Assembly (NCBI GenBank): GCA_037074615.1
Contig: CM073515.1
Coordinates: 16,701,001 to 16,765,000, forward strand
DNA from: Leucaena leucocephala
Lineage: Eukaryota > Streptophyta > Magnoliopsida > Fabales > Fabaceae
Direction of reading: 5' to 3'
DNA length: 64,000 nt
Below are positions 60,384 through 64,000 of the stretch, in pieces. The notes below the pieces were generated by a model. That model made no database searches, had not been told where the DNA came from, and saw only the letters and a program-made list of their open reading frames with translations. The position numbers and the translations under genes were made by a program. Every line of letters begins with the position of its first letter. The first letter of the stretch is position 1.

Positions 60384-60595
60384 TAACCTCCAGACTGTAA
60401 GTTTAAGTCCACAGAAATATTTATGGGATATTCTACTATAGACTTCCCTGACTGATCCCCTACACTCTCCTCTGAACTCTCTTCATTATCTGAGGGATGA
60501 TCAAAGTCTGGGTGTACATCATCTTTATATATCACTATTGTCCTGGGGTCTCCCTTATTAACTGAAGCCTCTGACTTAACTTTATGAAATCCCAT
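60384..60595 (-). pseudogene. Unidentified acidic ORF, copy 2, N-terminal half (split by LARD-2)
   Basis: The minus frame from the ATG at 60593-60595 is open to the LARD-2 insertion site. It reads MGFHKVKSEASVNKGD and then an acidic Asp/Glu/Ser-rich stretch. Joining across the single CTACA target keeps the frame open into 50094-49640, with one stop where copy 1 has Gln (near 49810). So copy 2 was close to intact when LARD-2 landed. No zinc knuckle, DTG or YxDD motif is seen. Function unknown; a Gag-like role is a guess from context only. Confidence 0.5.
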
Positions 60596-60956
60596 ATCTA
60601 CTCCTGCAATATTTGCTTACTTAAGCAATGCTAACTATCCCAATAAATGCCTTAACTTAACAAAGTACTTAATATTTATAGTTAGGGTCCAAAAAATATC
60701 TTAAATCATGCCACAATCTTCTACTTTGATACTAAAATGATACCAAGATAAGAGACACTTTCTCGCCTATTAGTAATCCAGGAGGATAAGGGAAAACTTA
60801 AAAGTAAGAATGGCATAGAGATATGAGCCAGACCCTTCCTTAGTTAGCTGAAAGAAAATAGCTGACTCAGTTATGGATTACAATTAGATTACAGTGAGGC
60901 CAAAGACACATAAGTCCTTTAGGCTAGGGACACAGAAGTCTTACAGCCGATGAGAG
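60384..60956. repeat. Tandem duplication, unit 2, right part
   Basis: It continues unit 2 after LARD-2 and matches 49031-49610. It ends at GATGAGAGATGTTA, where unit 1 continues into unit 2 instead. Confidence 0.85.
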
Positions 60957-61349
60957 ATGTTATGATAGAATGAATATGGCCTAGTAAGGTAAAACAACCT
61001 GATATGATAAGCTATGTCATATTCCTAGATGAATAAATAGGATATTGGAGATGTAGGCTAAAGATAAATTGCCTTAGAAATTTCTTGAGGATTAGTAAAC
61101 AGAGATATATGCAAGATAAGAAAACAAGTTTATGATGTCTAAAGAAAGTAAGGTAGCCACAGGTTCAAAGATAAAGTAACTCCCCTATTCTCTATGTAAG
61201 AAAGAGTAAAGAAGGATTGACTTTATACCCTAGTAAGAGGGTAAAGTGGTAGCCAAGTGAAACAAGTAAATGACTCAGGTTCCTGAATAAATAATTAGGA
61301 CCTGGCAGTTAAGGTGATAAAGGGACAAAATGCTTTAAAGTTTACCTAT
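60957..61349 (+). other. LARD-interior-like segment of the composite element
   Basis: The complement matches LARD-1 interior 24420-24660 (shared wording around the ACCCTAGTAAGAGGGTAA segment). It is non-coding and in the opposite orientation to the LARD-like part at 48110-48550. Confidence 0.65.
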
Positions 61350-63252
61350 AAAAGAGAAAATGTAAGCATTAAAATTTCAATGATTTAATGCTTCCATTGA
61401 ATTTATATGATGATTTTATGTAGGATTGGAAAGGTTTTGAACCTTGGAAGCATTGAAATTCTAAGATTGTAGTTTTTGAAATTTTTCTCTATTACTGTTC
61501 ACTCGCATGAACAGTGATTGGAATTCAATGATTTTAATGTTTCCAATGTGTGGGGTAAAATAGAGAAAAGATGGAAGCTAGTGAAAACCTAGTCTTGGTT
61601 TTGTGTTCAAGTTGAGTTGTAACTTGATATTGCTTTGTAATGGCTAGGTTTTGACATTTGTGAAGTAAGGAAATTATCTCAAGAAGACCTTGACAAGGAT
61701 AGCAAAGAGGTAGCAAGAATACCTTAGTATAGTTTCATGTTGGTTTAATTATTTGCTTGCTTGTTGATTATGGTGTTTGGTTGAGCTTGAGATTATGTCA
61801 TCATGTCTATGATAAAGTATGAATGATTGCAACTCCTTGAAACTTATGTCATGACAATATGCATGTTAGACCTTATGTACCATTATGAAGTAGCTCCTAT
61901 CTCATAATAACATGTTAAGCATCCAATGAATCATGCATGATATTATAGTTTGTGTAACTTACTATTGGGATTTCCATGAAATCTCATTCCTCCCATATGC
62001 ATAACCATGTTTTAGGTGCTGGAATTTCTCAAGGAAAGAGGGTAAGCATAGGTAGATGGACTTGTATAATAAGTTACATGAGTTACTTGGAATTATGGAA
62101 GCACATGATGGATGTATGAGTATGATTCTATAATTGATTCAAAGGCCAAGTCCATTAGTTAAGATTAAAGAAAGTTAATGAGCTTAATGTTCAAGAGGAA
62201 GTTATGTTAGTTAAAGTGAGTTTAATACTCAAGGAAATTAGATGATGATGGTTGAATGGTTATGTGATGTTAGCAATTGATTGATATGCTCCAAAAGAGG
62301 TAGCCACATTTCCCTAGAGAAGTGAGAAGAAAGAAGCAAGATAAAGTGAAAGAGAATCAATTATATAAGGTAGTAAACTTATCCTAAACTTGTATGCATT
62401 AAATGTTATGCTTGATTGTGCTATGGCTTTGTTGAATTTTGTTGCATATGTGCTTATGTATGAAGCTCTGTTTCTATAATTACTTTGGCCAATTGTATTT
62501 CATATGTTACATGGAAGCATGCATATTACACAATGTTAACACTTTCACAAGCAAGCACAAGTATTTACATTAATATGTGCATTATTTAGTACCATTTGCT
62601 ATTGAGATTTTCCCAAAAATCTCATCCCCTCGATGTAATCCCAATCCCACAGGTTTGTTAATGATGAAAGAGAATTTAAGAAGCATGAAGAGAAGCTAGG
62701 GATTGGATAGTATAAATGTTATATGGCAGATTGCTATATGTAATGTTACTATTTGACCATTGCAAGTAATAATGATTATGATGTAATGAAAAAAAGTAAA
62801 TAATGGGATAAGTGTATGAAATTTCATATACCTTTAGTTAACATGTCAAGCTTTGTTTTGACACCAAGAATACCTTATTTGGATGTCTGTATAAAGAGAA
62901 CTAATTTTCCAAAATAAGGGACCAGAATCTGTTTTTAGAATTTTTTTACCAAATGAACAGTAATATTTGGTGAATAAACTATATTAATTGATGAATCATT
63001 TGGTTTGGAAATTATTTTTTTCTTATATTTCAAGATGTTATCTTCTCGTATATTTTTGAACCATTTCATTTTGATTTTTTTAGAATTAATTATGATTTTT
63101 TGAAGTTTGTCGCTTAATCTGGAATACCATATGAACAGTAACCCCAAGAAAGAGTAAAATTCCATATTTGGCTAATGGGCTTCCAAGGTCTTGTAAGTGG
63201 TTATAAATGCTACTGAATGGTTTCTAAGACATATGAAAGTAAGGATATTTTA
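61350..63252 (+). repeat. Chimeric gypsy LTR 3' portion
   Basis: 61350-62370 and 62640-63252 match the LTR4 family (complements of 42850-41900 and 45200-44560). 62370-62640 matches the LARD LTR (compare 51826-52090), starting GTAGTAAACT.ATCCTAAAC. Two hairpins of the conserved type occur, at 61967-61985 and 62604-62623. The mosaic suggests recombination between LTR families. Confidence 0.7.
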
Positions 63253-63257
63253 AGCTA

Positions 63258-64000
63258 AGTCGTGACCAAATGGCTTTAAGGTCACAACACAAAACTCCAG
63301 AGACGATCAGTCGTGACACGAAGATGAAGATGTCACAACTAAATATCAATCTGCTAAGGGACAACCTTTCTGTAACCCCAAGTCATGACTAAAAGATGAT
63401 TAGGTTGTAACAACAAGTTCCAAAGACACACCCTGCAATTGGAGTCGTAATGAGAAGCTGAAAGGTCGCAACCAGAAATGCAAAATTCAACCAGGAACTC
63501 CAAGCTCCTTCAGTTCCACACTCCACTATTTTAGTTAAAGGGCCAATACATTCTAACTCTTCTTAACCTCATTTCAAAATTACATCTAACACCTTAAATA
63601 ATTTGATCTCAAATAATGATGTAGGAATGAGAGAGTCTGATCTCAACTATGTTGCAGCTATGAACCAACGTAGCTAGATGCAACTCCTAAAGAGACTACA
63701 ATCAAGATGGAATATCCTAATTAATCGTATATGAGCAACCTCCAATGATCTACAAAAGGGAGTATTTCTAATTTAAATGATTCCCCCATTTGATTCCTTC
63801 CATTGTCCAACCCCCAGAATTAGAGTTAAAAGATTTACCTTCTAACCTAAAGTATACTTACCTCGAGCCAAACTTGAAATTCCCAGTCATAATTTCTAGT
63901 TCTTTGACTGTTAGTGAAGAGTTTAGGTTATTAAATGTACTTAGAAAGAATAGAGAGGCCTTGGGTTGGCAGTTAGCTAATATAAAAGGGATAGATGCTA
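63258..64000 (+). pseudogene. Athila-like pol, PR-RT linker and start of RT segment (runs off window)
   Basis: After the AGCTA duplication, the linker resumes with octamer-type sites at 63259, 63281, 63310, 63332, 63382 and 63404. From 63793 to the window end one frame is open, with ELKDLPSNLKY, PVIISSSLT and EALGWQLANIKGI, wording typical of the segment just before reverse transcriptase in Athila Pol. Linker stops (for example 63778-63780) show decay. It is the continuation of element B, whose gag starts about 26 kb upstream. Confidence 0.82.

Larger units (their letters stand above)
48004..63252. mobile_element. Composite gypsy-type insertion, TSD AGCTA, mosaic structure
   Basis: AGCTA flanks it at 47999-48003 and 63253-63257. 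The left end reads TGTCACATCC and the right end GGATATTTTA, both gypsy-LTR-type termini. The left terminal piece is only about 100 bp. Next come 48110-48550 (resembling LARD internal DNA at 24800-25440), a 1.06-kb tandem duplication split by LARD-2, 60960-61345 (complement of LARD internal DNA at 24420-24660) and a chimeric LTR 3' portion, 61350-63252. The two LARD-like stretches point in opposite directions, so the interior was rearranged. I cannot assign a single transcription direction. Confidence 0.7.

Overview
The window is intergenic DNA of a large plant nuclear genome, almost certainly a seed plant. It is AT-rich and made almost entirely of nested, mostly decayed LTR retrotransposons. 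I see no host gene, tRNA, rRNA or CRISPR array. The evidence is Ty1/copia and Ty3/gypsy Pol motifs, primer sites of the plant iMet type (TGGTATCAGAGC) and tRNA-Asp type, polypurine tracts, TG..CA-type LTR ends and 5-bp target-site duplications (TSDs). Sequence alone does not let me name the species.

Layout. 1-7956: a very young Ty1/copia element on the minus strand (Copia-1), its left LTR cut by the window edge. It has a 1296-residue Gag-Pol frame, a leader, and a 1917-bp right LTR holding an 11-copy array of the palindrome GTCGCGAC. 7957-11280: fragments of gypsy-type LTRs plus a possible copia fragment. 11285-13780: a plus-strand copia RNase H relic split by a solo Copia-1-family LTR (TSD GTTGT). 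13800-30660: a second copia family (Copia-2, minus strand) with one 471-bp LTR flanked by a PBS on one side and a PPT plus broken pol on the other. Its leader is split by a non-coding gypsy-type element (LARD-1, 19714-30129, TSD CTTTG), which itself holds a solo Copia-1-family LTR (TSD TATAT). 30660-31874: nothing recognisable.

31875-64000 is one deep nest in Athila/Tat-like gypsy elements. LTR A, leader and partial gag are followed by LTR B, leader, gag and pol. Element B is split by a solo Copia-1-family LTR (TSD TGAAA), two solo 3.2-3.3 kb gypsy LTRs (TSDs ACCAT and ATCCC) and a 15-kb composite insertion (TSD AGCTA). Its pol resumes in the last 740 bases with the segment before reverse transcriptase. 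The composite holds a 1.06-kb tandem duplication carrying an unidentified acidic ORF. The second unit was split by LARD-2 (50100-60378, TSD CTACA), which again holds a solo Copia-1-family LTR (TSD TAAGA).

The most unusual signal is a phased array of GTCGCGAC sites spaced 22 and 29 bp apart (51-bp period). It is perfect in the young copia LTR. It recurs, degraded mostly by CpG loss, with the same spacing in the LTRs, leaders and PR-RT linker of the unrelated Athila-like gypsy elements. Other structural signals are a conserved LTR hairpin with compensatory changes, a hairpin-built minisatellite in the copia LTRs, and a triplicated G-box module in the LARD promoter.
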